Shown: positions 53,622 to 64,000 of the stretch, one piece after another
Numbering within the stretch: position 1 is the stretch's first letter
How the letters are laid out: each line of letters opens with the position of its first letter
NCBI RefSeq assembly: GCF_030272615.1
Contig: NC_081408.1
Span: forward strand, 63,608,614 to 63,672,613
Origin: Cryptomeria japonica
Lineage: Eukaryota > Streptophyta > Pinopsida > Cupressales > Cupressaceae
Direction: 5' to 3'
DNA length: 64,000 nt
Position numbers and translations under genes: made by a program
The notes under the pieces: model-generated
Told to the model about the DNA's origin: nothing
The model's input: only the letters and a program-made list of their open reading frames with translations
Databases searched by the model: none

Positions 53622-53974
53622 ATCCACCCATTTGGCATTAATGGAAACACAAGATGGAAAAACCATGAAAGTACCAAAACAGAAATGCCAAATACCAAAA
53701 ACCAACAATCTCCCAAAAGAGATCAAAACCATAAATCAAAATTTAGGTACAGAGAGTAATCAATCTCTCCCTCTAGGAGTAACATGTGTTTTTCCATATC
53801 AATCTCTCCCCCTTTGACATAAAATGCCAAAGCAATACAAAAACTTGGTTCAAATACAAAATACCAACTTATTCAATATACCAACTACTCCCCCTGAGCA
53901 TTAGCTCTCCTCATCAAAGCTGGAGTAAAAGATTTATCTATTAGTTCTGTCGGTTGATGACAAACATCAATTTT
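53622..53974 (-). other. Copia beta2 3' untranslated stretch
   Basis: Degenerate polypurine tract next to the LTR and further purine motifs near 53764-53778 and 53801-53818. No gene. Confidence 0.6.
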
Positions 53975-55640
53975 CTAAGTCTCTACTAGTGGGTGTATGA
54001 ACCCAAGCTGATCTCTGAGATATTCAAAAGTTTCCTTAGGCAAAGGTTTAGTGAAAATATCTGCAATCTTCTCTTTAGTATTCACATAAACTAGTTTTAC
54101 TTCTTTTGCTTCAACACTCTCTTTCAAAAAATTCTATTTGATAGAGACATGTTTAGTTTTAGAATCTAGTACCAAATTCTTAGATATATTAATTGCTACA
54201 ATGTTATCACAATAGATAGTTATAGGTTCCTTGCTTTTTACCTTTATGTCCTTCAACATTTTCTTAAGCCATAATACCTGTGTACAGTTGATTGTTGTTG
54301 TAACATATTCTAATTCAGCTAATGATAAGGATGTGCAACTTTGTTTCTTACTTAACCAAGAAATTAATCTACTTCAAAGAAAAAATGCTCCATTGGTGGT
54401 GCTTTTTCTATCATCTACATATCCTACCCAATTTGCATTTGTGTATGCACATAATTCAAAGTTTTCATCTCTAGGATACCATAGACCAAGATTTGTAGTA
54501 CCTTGTAAGTACTGGAAAATCATTTTTACTGTTGATTCATGATTTTATTTAGGATTGCTTTGAAATCTTGAAACAATACATACTACATTCACAATATCAA
54601 GTCTTGTTTGTGTTAAATACAGTAGGCCTCCTATCATAGATTTGTACCTAGTCAGATTAACAGGTGTAGATTCATCCTTTAGTGATAATTTATCAGTTGT
54701 AGTCATAGGTGTGCTTACTGGTTTAGAGTTTTCCATCCCAAATTTCTTTAGTAACTCCTTCAACTACTTAGATTAACTCAAGAATATACCTTTATCAGTC
54801 TATGAAATCTGCAATCCTAAACGGAAATTTTTTTCTCCAATCATAGACATTTCAAATTCTTGTTGCATTTCAATAGAAAAGTCTTTACATAATCCATCTT
54901 CTCCTCCAAAGATTATATCATCAACAAAAAATTCTATAACCAACATGTTATCATTAGTCACTTTATAGTATAAGTTGTTGTCAGCATTACCTTTAGAAAA
55001 ACCAATCTTCAAAAGATATTTATGCAATCTAGCATACCAAGCTCTTGGAGCTTGCTTCAATCCATACAAAGATTTCCTTAACCTCCAAACCCTATCTTTG
55101 TTATCTATCAAAGAAAATACATCAGGTTGTTCAATGTAAACTTCTTCTTCAAGATCTCCATTCAGAAATGCACATTTAATATCCATTTGATATACTTTGT
55201 AGTTTTTGTGTGTTGCAAAAGCCAAGAATAATCTAACTGCCTCAATTCTAGCTACCGATGCAAAGGTTTCATTGTAATCAATTCCTTCTTTCTGTGAATA
55301 TCCCTTACACACTAGTCTTGCTTTATTTTGTATTACCTTACCATATTTATTAAGTTTGTTTCTAAATACCCATTGTGTTCCAATTACATTTTTGTCTTTA
55401 GGTCGGGGAACTAATGTCGATGTGTTATTCTTTTCATTTTGTTCTAATTCTTCTTCCATAGCTTTAATCCAGTGTTTATCTTCACATGCTTCATTGATTG
55501 ATGTTGGTTTAATTTGAAAAATAAGACATACCTCTTCATTTTCCAGTCTTCCTCTTGCAATAACTTCTTGATATTTGTTCCCAATTATCTGATCTTCAGA
55601 GTGGTTCAATCTTACATACCGAGGTGTCTTTTTTTGTTGT
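53975..55640 (-). pseudogene. Copia beta2 pol: RT and RNase H
   Basis: Minus-strand frame with [17 protein letters not shown] near 55625; [15 protein letters not shown] near 55380; RLFLAFATHKNYKVYQMDIK near 55235; LYGLKQAPRAWYARL near 55070; catalytic FFVDDIIFGG near 54935; TRLDIVNVVCIVSRF near 54605; RNase H AYTNANW near 54450 (second Asp is Asn); and a C-terminus IFTKPLPKETFEYLRDQLGF. The RT part is open for over 270 codons (54800-55640), better kept than in beta1. It is joined in frame to LINE sequence at its upstream edge. Confidence 0.9.
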
Positions 55641-55816
55641 TTTTGATTAAGGAAAAAGTAGGTTTTGAAGGGGCCCCATAACCCTTTACAAGAAGAACTA
55701 AAACAACCTAAACAACAAAAGTGACGAGAAACAGAAAAGAGAAGACCCACAAAAAACCAACAGAAAACCAGAGAAAATCCAAAAAAGCTGCTTTAAGGCA
55801 ACAGGCCTTCTAGCAT

Positions 55817-57547
55817 TTAGATTTTTTCTAGGGCTTTTGCTAGGGTGTTGCTAATTTCATGCAACTCCTTGATGTTTTCTTTGAGGTTAGGGGGATCCTT
55901 AGTGAATGCAGTCACAACTTTCTTGATGCTGGCCCTAGTTCTCTTCACAGTACCGCCCACCTGAGTAGCATCACCACTTCCACTCTGGATGGTCTCATCA
56001 CCCAAGTCAAGATCCACAACTGGATTCAGAGTGCAGGTATGATCAAAAGCCTTGGTGATGTCCTCCAGGTTTTTAGTGATGGTAGTGAGGATACGTGGGA
56101 TAACACCCATCAGATTTTTCATCGCTTCTTTTCCCTCTTCCAATGATTTTACCTTATTCTCCATTTCCTGGTTCCATTTAATCTGCTCTCTATTTTCATT
56201 CTCCCTCTTCTCATCTGAGTTTATTCCCTTTTTTTCTAGGTTTTTCAGGCTCTCATAGGTCCATCTATCGTAATCCATTCTCATGTTGGAGAGTTTCTTG
56301 AGGTTATCCAGGATAAGCCCTTTACCGGCACATTCCTTATCCTCACTATCCCTATCCTTAGTTAGGTCCTTCTCAGAATATTTGTTTGTTTCCTTCTCGG
56401 AATTCACTTCAATTTCCTTATTATCCTTGAGTTCCACTTCTTCCATCAGATGGCTATTGTCCTTACCAGGGCATTCGCTGAGGATAGGGCTTTCATGATC
56501 AGGCTCATTATCCCCACTTTCTTCCTCATTACCTAGCTTCTCATCTTTCTAGATGTCTTCACCATTGGAGTCATCTATCTCCATTCCACTACTTTCCTTA
56601 ACCATTTCCTCTAATTCCAGCCTAGGAACACTTTTCCTTTTTTTGCTGGAGGATGCCTTCTCTTTACTGGTTTCTCCCTCTTCCATCTTTCTCTTGCCTG
56701 GAGAGGCAGAAATCCTCTTATTTTCTTTCAATGCAAGGGTTTTGCAATGCTCATAGATGAGCAGTAGAAGCCCACAATGGAGAATTGGGCTAGAAGGGTT
56801 GTTCTTGTGTTTAATGAGGGACCTAGAAAGGGACCGAAATAGGTAGTAGGGTAGGGAAACTTTCTTGTAGTGTCTGAAATGGTTTAATAGCATGAAGTGG
56901 TAGGTGTGGGCCCTAGAGAAATGATCTTCAACCATGATGTATTCCATAATTGCATTCAGGACCTAGCCCCATAGCTTCTTGATGTTAGCAGCCTCGTAGT
57001 AGCCCCTAGTGGCTTTACCAATTTTAACCCTCTCTTTCTCTTTCCATGGGAACAGATTGACCGCATTGTTGGAGACTTTAAGGTCTTGAAAGAAATTAAG
57101 CCCACTATGGGGCATTCTAGTCATAGTGGATATGAGCTCAGCATCTAGCTTGAACTTAACTCCATAAATTTTAAAAGAGCCATTAGACCAATTTTCATAA
57201 ATCTTGGAAACAACTAGGTTAACCCTACCTTTGTCATAGTCTACAAGCTTCTCCATGAAACTGGTGAGAGAGCCCTTCTCCAATTTCACCCATACTTTTG
57301 GCATCACTTTCCAAGTTGACATATTGTCTGGTTCTTCCCACCTTAGGTCTCCACCCATCTTCGTGAATAGGCTATCTGCTCTATTTCTCTGCAAATTAAA
57401 ACCTTCTTTCCCGATGTTTCTCAAGTTTTTGAATTGAGTAACCCACAAAGCATGCATCAGATTATTAGAGATTGTAGAAGATCTGTTGCAATGCGAAGTA
57501 ATGATGGCCTTTCCAGCAAGGTATAAATGATACTTTTTACTTATCAT
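55817..57547 (-). pseudogene. LINE-linked third reading frame, about 577 codons, unknown function
   Basis: The minus-strand ATG at 57547 opens MISKKYHLYLAGKAIITSHC. The frame is open to 55817 apart from two TAG codons (about 56961 and 56550), both explicable by single transitions. The N-terminal 320 residues are globular: FKIYGVKFKLDAELISTMTR then MPHSG near 57190-57120, FPWKEKERVKIG near 57050 and PILHCGLLLLIYEHCK near 56790. The C-terminal part is a charged linker (KRKMEEGETSKEKASSSKKR) plus a coiled coil near 56150-56350 and a Thr/Lys tail. The order of motifs (x-G-x-F, I, x-MP) recalls uncharacterised plant transposon-associated domains. No enzyme motif seen. Confidence 0.7.
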
Positions 57548-57814
57548 GATTAAATTGTCCTTCTCTCCCCATATAATGGTCCTTTCTAAGGAACTCTTTA
57601 GTGTTTAAATTGAGATCCTCCTCATGCTAGATCATTTGGGAGTTAGAGTTAACCCCAATATTCGCTAAACAATCCGCTACACTATTTTGTTCTCTGAAAT
57701 CATGTTGAATAATAATTTCTTTGAAACTTGCAATGATCTCCCTAGCTTTCATGATGATATTTTCAATAGACCAAGAAGGCTCTGATTCCCCCCTTAAACA
57801 CTTAATGATATTAA
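57539..57814 (-). pseudogene. LINE ORF2, RNase H C-terminal end
   Basis: Minus-strand KCLRGESEPSWSIENIIMKA then IIIQHDFREQNSVADCLANI, the closing part of the RNase H domain carried by plant L1-type LINEs (the FREQN-VAD-LAN motif). A TAG at 57627 is followed by 29 more open codons to a TAA at 57539, which overlaps the ATG of the next frame (ATGATAAGTAA). The RT lies upstream, outside the window. Confidence 0.78.
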
Positions 57815-58980
57815 TGTTAGGCCCAATATGAAAAGCTAATGTACTGAGAGGGAGGGGTGAATCAGTACTCCAAAACTTTTCTTTAACAATAACCTTACTG
57901 TTATACATAAACAAAATAGTGCAGTAACATAAAATAAAGTTAAAGCAAACAGATAACAATCATACATGATTCACTCCATAACACATATATTTTGGTCACG
58001 TAGAAACTCTTGGTTAGAGAGAAAAACTACAGTGGGGATGGCACCCACAACTTCACTACTGCAATAATAAAGATTGCTCGGTTAGAGCTACATTTAGCTA
58101 TTTCTAATAGCTTACCCTGCTAGGAGTAACAAGATCTATTAGATCTACCTTACTAAAGGATTTCACAACACTATATAAATGTTGCACCTGGTTAGAGGAT
58201 TTACAATTTATAGACTTGGTTAGAGTCTTTTACCGTGTTACAACTTCAAAATATTACAATAGATTCATTACAAATATATGCAACTTTACATCTGAAATGC
58301 TATAGCAGATTCTGTGTGCTCAGAATAAGATTACCTATCTTGTAGCATACCTCGGTAACCCATATTGTAACTTGGTAAACCCTTCTGTTTACTCTGTTCC
58401 TTGATTGTTCACTTATAACCTTCTCGGTGACCTCTCTGTGTCTCTATAATAGTCTTCCTTCATGCATACACAAACATGCATTCATATATCTCTATCCATT
58501 CACATTTCTCTCTTCCCATGCTGTATAAATAGATCTCTTATAGGTGATCTAATTCATTGCTTTGACCTTAAAAAAAGATTCCTCGAATGAATAACTAAAC
58601 AAAATATTTCATTGGTTAGATTGACCTTGCAATCAAACATAATCTTCTAGTGCAATTCCCAATGTAAAAATGGTTAGATGTGCCTCGATCTTGTAACACG
58701 TTTTCATGTGCATGTCTAGGTTCAATATATCTGGTAAAATGTTTCACTTGATGAATATCAATTTAGTGAGTTAACTTTACTGCTCAGTAACCATGAAACA
58801 ATACTCGATAAATAGCTCGGTGAATACTATGTTCTGTGACTGCTTTCTTCTGTAACTGACTACACTATTCATACCGACTTCTCTGTGTGTACCGACTGCA
58901 TGATTCGGTAATACTAACTGACTAGAATATATAGTATGACTTTGAATATGTAACTAATGGTAATTTGATAAGTAGTAACA
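57815..58980 (-). repeat. NA4 3' LTR
   Basis: On the minus strand TGTTACTACTTATC at 58980 to GGGCCTAACA at 57815, 1,166 bp. Hairpin GTACTGA with TCAGTAC at 57841-57868. A worn version of the shared core (CCCACTGTAGTTTTTCTC) lies near 58030-58047. Confidence 0.85.
57841..57868 (-). other. C-rich hairpin near LTR end (NA4)
   Basis: On the minus strand GTACTGA pairs perfectly with TCAGTAC around TTCACCCCTCCCTC. Confidence 0.72.
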
Positions 58981-59356
58981 ATCTCCCCTTTTGACATTAG
59001 TTGAGATGTTTGACAAAAACTACTTTCAAAGTCATAACTCAAAAACTATATACTTGCAAAATGACTACACTTGACAATATATACAATAGTCAATGAAATA
59101 GTATATGCAGATATACTCCCCTTATCATTATTCTATACATAACTCTAAATTTTGCATGTTCGGTTTTGTTTTGTGCTTGTGTACTCTAAATGCTCTATAT
59201 ATTCTGCTCGGTATACTCCCCTTGTATACAATACTCAAAACTGTGTTATCAAAACTGCATCACTCCAAATATAGAATTACTCCCCCTTTGTCAGGTATTA
59301 CTTTCCTTTATGTAGTATCATAATATTACTCCCCCTTTTTGACAAACATCAAAAAC
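58981..59356 (-). other. NA4 polypurine tract and upstream copies
   Basis: Minus-strand TCAAAAGGGGAGAT at 58981-58994 abuts the LTR. Further purine tracts lie at 59281-59290 and 59329-59341. AACTAATG (58952-58959) pairs with CATTAGTT (58995-59002) across the tract. No gene. Confidence 0.75.
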
Positions 59357-62300
59357 TTAATTTCCATCTGAAGGTGGTAACTGATAAAAAATAGACTTAT
59401 ACTTGATCTGGGCATCAGTGATGGCGATTGAGAGTGAATCCTTTACACTTTCCATTAATGAATTTTGTGCTTGAATATCAGCTAAGAGGGATATTAAGCC
59501 ATCAAGAGTGCTTCCCTCTTGTGTAGTTGATAGGCAAGTAGCTCTGTTGATCTATTCCTATACTGATGAGAGATGAGGAAGGAATAATGTCTGAAGGGTC
59601 ATTATGTCCATCCTGATTTTATGCTCTTCATTCCTGAGCTCTAACTATTGAGCCATGAGCTGTTGAATCTTTGTATAAAAATGTTGAACTAAATTAGGCT
59701 CGGTGGTCAACTTAGTTGAGAGATCAGTGGTCTCTTTCTCAATTGCATCAGTTTTATTTTTGACATCTTTAATGAATAAGGAAAATGTACACAGTTTTTG
59801 GAATAAATAAAGAATATGCTTGAGTTGAGGGGACAACTGAGCAATGAATTTGACAATTTTTACCTTGCCAACAGCAATGGATTTATGTACTTCCTCTATC
59901 ATTTTAGTAGTAAGCTCTTTATCCTTGATCTTCCTTAAGTACTCAAATGCATCAACTCCAGATGTTTCAATCTGATTTAGGAGTTCATCCAATTGAATAT
60001 GGATGGCTGCATCGGTTGACACTATTGCTGAAGGTAGCATTTCTATGAGTAGTGTCCTAGCCTTCTGAAGTACTTTATTCTTCTTCTATATGGCCAGTTG
60101 CTTCTCCTATTTGGCCTTTTCTTTGCATAGTTCACCGAATTTAGTGAGTGCTTGCCCTTTCAATTTGGAGATGTCTACATTGGGAAAGACTATCGGTTTA
60201 GACAAGTCAAATTTGAAACTATGCTTTCTCACCTTCCTTTCTTTTCCTTTGGTCACTAGCACTAAAACAAGTGCTTGTGAGGATTGCTAACCCTCGATAG
60301 GTTGCTCGGTAGATGCAACACTTTGGTCGATTCCTATAGCCATTGTAGTGTCTTTTGGTGGCTCGGTGCCAGGGGTCTCAACTATAACATTTATAGTGCT
60401 TGTCTGTGCTTGAGATGTCTAATCTTTGGTTGTATCTTCTGTAGCTTCAGATTTGGTACCTTCGGTGCCTTTCTCAGTGTCCTTGGGAGCTTTCATTGAG
60501 ACAGGTGGCTTCACCGGTGGATAAGGCTGAACTTGTTCTAAGATAGATTCACTAGAGACAAGTTTGGCATAGGTAGTGCCTTCAATCATTTCATGCTTTG
60601 GTGTTGTTTCATCCATTACATTTTCATCAATTTGAATAGTGTCAACTGGGTCTGGACCTTGCTCGGTGACATCTGGATCTTGCTCAGTGACATCAACAAT
60701 TTCAATTTGAGATTGTTCATCAACATCCTTGTGTTTGAAGATCTCTTGCCACTTGGATTTTGACTCATTCTCCACGTCAATTTATAGCCCATTCATCAAT
60801 TTTAAGGCTCTTTGTTTGACAAGAAAATTAGAATTGTATGTGGTCAAATGCTCCTTGATTTCTGCTATGGACATGTCAGGAAATAGATGGACTAGACTTC
60901 TTTCTCTTATTTGTCTCTCTGAGTCCATTCCATATTTCCATCTGTTATCAATATGTAAGTATAGTTCACTCGAAAGTGACTTTGCTAGTTCTAATGGAGC
61001 TAGCCAAAACTTCAGAAGTGTATAGATGATAGCTTCTTCAATTTGTCACTTCTCATCATTATTCCTAGTCTCATACTTAACATATCTAAATCTTGCAAAT
61101 CCACCATATTCTTTAAGATTGGCACAAAAATTTTCAACACTATGAATATTTACCTTTTTGCTTGTCACAATCTGGAATTTATTTGCATCAACAGACTCTG
61201 TATCACTTGACTCTTTTGCCAAAATGAGTCTCCAAGTAGATTTCTTATAGGTCTTGGTTACCTTTGGTGCAGTAACACTCTTTTGCTTCTTACTCGATGA
61301 TGCAGTTGATGCTCTGGTGTTGGGTCTCCTTGTTGGTGAAGTCGGTAGGGCCTTTGAGATGTCCTGTTTCTTTCTTTTCAGAACTTTACCCTTTGGGAAC
61401 TCTATGCTTAATGTTATTGATGCCTCTTGAGCTTTTGATTTCTCTTTGGTAATGGAAAGATTGCCTTTGACAGGTGTAGAGGAGGATTCTTCTCCGAATT
61501 TCTTAGATAAAACCTTTATCATTTTTGTAGCTTTTCTTGTAGCCTTAGGTATTACAATGCTCATTTTTACTTTCTCCTTCACCTTTTCATAGGTTCCATA
61601 CCTTAGTTTGGTTGCATGCATTGGTAATGATAAATAGGCATCAATTTATTGATGTGTTATATCATAATCAATCTCATAACCCATTGGTTGCAATGATTGA
61701 GTCCACGGTTCAACAGCATTTATATAGCAATAATCAGTGTCGACTTCAAAACATATATTGTCCTTGTATTTTTCTACCAGCTATGGTGGAATCCTGTACT
61801 TGTTGTGCATTTTCTCTTGGAATTTGCTGAAGTAATCATCAATGATATCATTAAAGTTATCACCTAACTTCTTGATGAAGTCATTGATCTGATGGGTGAT
61901 AGGTCGATGTAGCTCCCATACTACTTTACCGACTAAGGGAAAGAAATTCTCAAAGTAGAAAAACATACATACACGTAGTGAACTGAACTTTAGTGTATTT
62001 GACGAGTTGTTGTTCTTTGACTTCCTTATTGTGTTCAGGTTCTCAAACAAGTTCTTCAGTAGTACTTCACACAAGTCTACTTTCATTCCCTTCTTCACTA
62101 TTTTGTAGGCCAAGTCAACTGCAACACATGGTAAACTATTTTCCCTTGCAGATTGGAAGAAATAGTAACCAATTACTCTTATTGCAAACTTGAGTTCTGC
62201 ATCAGTGACATTATTCAATTTCAGTCCTCGATAATCAGATTCTACTCCAGGTAGACTGATTAGCTCTTTTTGTGATATCATTTTTTGTGCTCGTGCATGA

Positions 62301-62714
62301 TCATAGATGGGATACCCGATGATCAGGTGAATGACTTAGTGATCTTGAATGGTTGCTCCTATAGCCACATGAAATCATCATTCTCAATACAAACTTAACC
62401 CACTGGGGTTCGAACACACAAGGATGGACTAGGGCTTCAATTAATCCCTTGGTTTTGATATGCTCAAATTTGCTATCCAGTTTTCCATCAGTGCAAAGTT
62501 CATCAAATGTGTCACTAATCTCGATATGACCAAGTTCCTCAACATGGAATTTGGTGAATAATCTAACATCTTCTACTAACAAGACTTGATCTGAGATGAG
62601 TGAAAATGCAGTTTTGTCATCCGGTTTAGAGGTAACTTTGGGAGTTAAAGAATATTTCAGCAAGGGCTTCTCCACATTTTTGACAACTACGGGGTCTTGG
62701 ATCTTGGGCGCCAT
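59357..62714 (-). pseudogene. NA4 ORF2, about 1,120-codon protein of pol-less elements
   Basis: The minus-strand ATG at 62714 opens MAPKIQDPVVVKNVEKPLLK. After a frameshift near 62385, one frame runs from 62281 to the TAA at 59357 with about eight stops. Blocks: FSLISDQVLLVEDVRLF near 62610; a FMWL then EQPFKITK-like block near 62370 in a shifted frame; LKFAIRVIGYYFFQSARENS near 62195; VDLCEVLLKNLFENLN near 62080; DDYFSKFQEKMHNK near 61815; DNICFEVD then INAVEP near 61765-61710; a basic Ser/Thr/Lys middle (61600-61200); an acidic Pro-rich stretch near 60700-60450; and LSPQLKHILYLFQKL near 59830. Block order matches NA1-NA3. Function unknown. Confidence 0.8.
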
Positions 62715-63237
62715 GGTAGGTTTTGGGTAAGATTTCACAAATTATCCTTAGGGTTTATAAATGATTGATGCTTCACACTCGGTAGACAATAGCAATTTGA
62801 CTAGATCGGAAACCGGCTAAACAGTGAATAGATTTGATGTAAATACCTCAAAATTTGCTCTGAATGAAGTTTGATCACTTTGATTTGTTCTGCTCTACTT
62901 CTTGAAAACTTGGTGAATGTAAATGACCATGAAAACACTTTTAAGTACTCAAAAATACCTCATCGGGCTCTGTGCAAGTTAGGTCAAGACATTAAATGCA
63001 CTCGGTTCACCTTGTACCAATTTACTCCATTTTTTTGTTTTAACCGAGTAACCAACTTTCCTTTATTAACCGACTTGACAGGTTTCCTGTATACACCAAC
63101 TTCATAGGTTTCCTGTATAGTATATAAACTGACTAATTGCATCTTAACTATGCAGATTTTGGATTTTGTACATAATAGAATAGGAACTATTATGATTTAA
63201 CCTTTAGAGAATGTAGTCCCTTCATACCTTTTCTTGA
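62715..63237 (-). other. NA4 spacer between gag and ORF2
   Basis: About 520 bp with no supported gene, in the same place as in the other pol-less elements. Confidence 0.5.
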
Positions 63238-63999
63238 CTAATTTGAAATAGGTGCACCTAACTCGGTAAGTAAGGTTCTTTCTTCATCTAACATAATTTC
63301 CTTCTTTTTCCAAATCATCTTGAATTTTTCTTTTATCTCTTCAGTGTCTATTCTAGGTTGATCTCTGCAATCTCTAGCTAAATGTCCAACTTTGTGACAA
63401 TGAAAACATGTCATACCAGGATTTCTCCATGATCTCTGGTTGTTCATTCCAAACCTTATAAAATAGTTGGCACTAATATGTCCATATCTTCCACAACATT
63501 CGCACCATATCCTTGTATTGTAATCCCATGGTATTGTTGTATATTGTCGGTAAGGATCTTTGTGAGTTCGGTAACCTCTAGTGTTTGCTCAATGTGGATA
63601 CCACATGTGGTTCTTTTTCTTAGACCAACACTTCTTGGTACTATGTCCATATATATTGTAGTTTCTACAAAACCTTTTGAATTTTGCCTTTTGATAGTTG
63701 TTAACAAACTTTGTCCTACATTGATTAGATGTGTGACCATATTTATTGCAATTGTAACAATATCCATTGGATTTAGTGATATTCGGTTGCTTACCTTTTC
63801 TAATCTAGCATATGTTGGCAGTATGACCTTGATTTTCACAGTAGTAGCAAATAGGCTTCTTCCTTTTGATGTTATTCCTATTTCCAGCTTGCTTTGATGA
63901 TTCTCCTCTCTCAGTAGTATGAATTTCTTTCTCGGTAGAGTCTTTTCCTTTGTAACTAAGTCCTCCATCTTTTTAGGGTCTTCTTGTATTCAGTTGTTC
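63238..63999 (-). pseudogene. NA4 gag-like protein, knuckle-rich C-terminal part
   Basis: One minus-strand frame with two stops. Five knuckle motifs: CYYCENQGHTANIC near 63850; CYNCNKYGHTSNQC near 63760; CRNYNIYGHSTKKC near 63675 (second Cys lost); CECCGRYGHISANY near 63500 (last Cys lost); and CFHCHKVGHLARDC near 63410. It ends with EEIKEKFKMIWKKK and the stop at 63238. The coiled-coil start is beyond the window. Five knuckles is the highest count here; alpha1, NA1 and NA2 have four. A 170-codon frame overlapping it is a shadow in another phase. Confidence 0.82.
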
Positions 64000-64000
64000 A

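Larger units (their letters stand above)
52564..55640 (-). mobile_element. Copia beta2, 3' part, interrupted by a LINE
   Basis: Minus-strand beta-family element inserted in alpha2: 3' LTR at 52564-53621 (1,058 bp, the same size as beta1's) and RT-RNase H up to about 55640, where a LINE is inserted. Its 5' half is outside the window. The likely target duplication is CCAAA (52559-52563), but the partner is not visible. Confidence 0.87.
55641..57814 (-). mobile_element. LINE, 3' end (right part beyond NA4)
   Basis: Minus-strand non-LTR element inserted in beta2: the end of an ORF2 RNase H domain (57814-57627), a further 577-codon reading frame (57547-55817), a short 3' untranslated part with GGGGCCCCTTCAAAACC near 55670, and an A-rich end (AATCAAAAACAACAAAAAAA) at the beta2 junction. 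The 3' edge is uncertain by about 10 bp because both sides are A-rich. Its upstream part is cut off by NA4 at 57815. Confidence 0.72.
57815..64000 (-). mobile_element. NA4, pol-less LTR retrotransposon (5' end beyond window)
   Basis: Minus-strand element: gag-like knuckle protein (63999-63238), ORF2 (62714-59357), polypurine tract and 3' LTR (57815-58980). No protease, integrase, RT or RNase H lies between. It is inserted in the LINE; the left target sequence is ATTAA (57810-57814) and the partner is not visible. It is the most divergent of the four pol-less lineages and confirms the plan on the opposite strand. Confidence 0.87.

Noticed and set aside
63456-63968. 170-codon minus-strand frame
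   Set aside because: Shifted phase of NA4 gag. The Cys/His knuckles appear only in the neighbouring frame.
1-64000. A host cellular gene, CRISPR array or rRNA
   Set aside because: No exon-like coding outside retroelement frames, no regularly spaced repeats with unique spacers, and no rRNA-like sequence was seen.

Overview
The window is plant nuclear DNA made almost entirely of old, nested retroelements. I found no cellular gene, no rRNA or tRNA gene and no CRISPR array. Ty1/copia polyproteins with the plant initiator-tRNA-Met primer site (TGGTATCAGAGC), deep nesting, decayed copies and the end of a Penelope-like GIY-YIG endonuclease together suggest a large gymnosperm, probably conifer, genome. 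The species cannot be read from the sequence.

Left third (1-21990, mostly minus strand). A copia element, alpha1, is the base layer (1-346, 10682-13421, 19794-21990). Copia beta1 (347-10676) sits in its integrase and pol-less element NA2 (13427-19793, plus) sits in its gag. Beta1's own 3' LTR is split by pol-less NA1a (613-4235, plus). Matching 5-bp target duplications and resumption of the interrupted reading frame support each step.

Middle (21991-37465). After M0-type LTR sequence ends come a Penelope-like remnant, a long microsatellite and an RNase H scrap. Pol-less NA3 (about 23601-37465, plus) follows. It is interrupted by the most complete pol-less copy, NA1b (28971-36708), whose 3' LTR holds a solo LTR (34827-36027).

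Right half (37466-64000). NA3 is joined abruptly to a 5'-truncated copia beta3 (37466-50193, plus). The beta3 LTR is split by a 9.7-kb pol-less element D, whose 3' LTR is inverted. Beta3 lies in the LTR of copia alpha2 (50194-52563, minus). Copia beta2 (52564-55640, minus) is inserted in alpha2, a LINE (55641-57814, minus) in beta2, and pol-less NA4 (57815-64000, minus) in the LINE.

Main biological signal. Four diverged pol-less LTR families (NA1-NA4) share one plan: a gag-like coiled-coil protein with several CCHC knuckles, then a second reading frame of about 930-1,120 codons with conserved blocks, and no protease, integrase, reverse transcriptase or RNase H. Their gag tail resembles the alpha copias. 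With the copias they share the primer site, an LTR core, a hairpin near the LTR end whose stem sequence changes but still pairs, and a second pairing that loops out the polypurine tract. I infer a diversified set of non-autonomous elements mobilised in trans by these copias.
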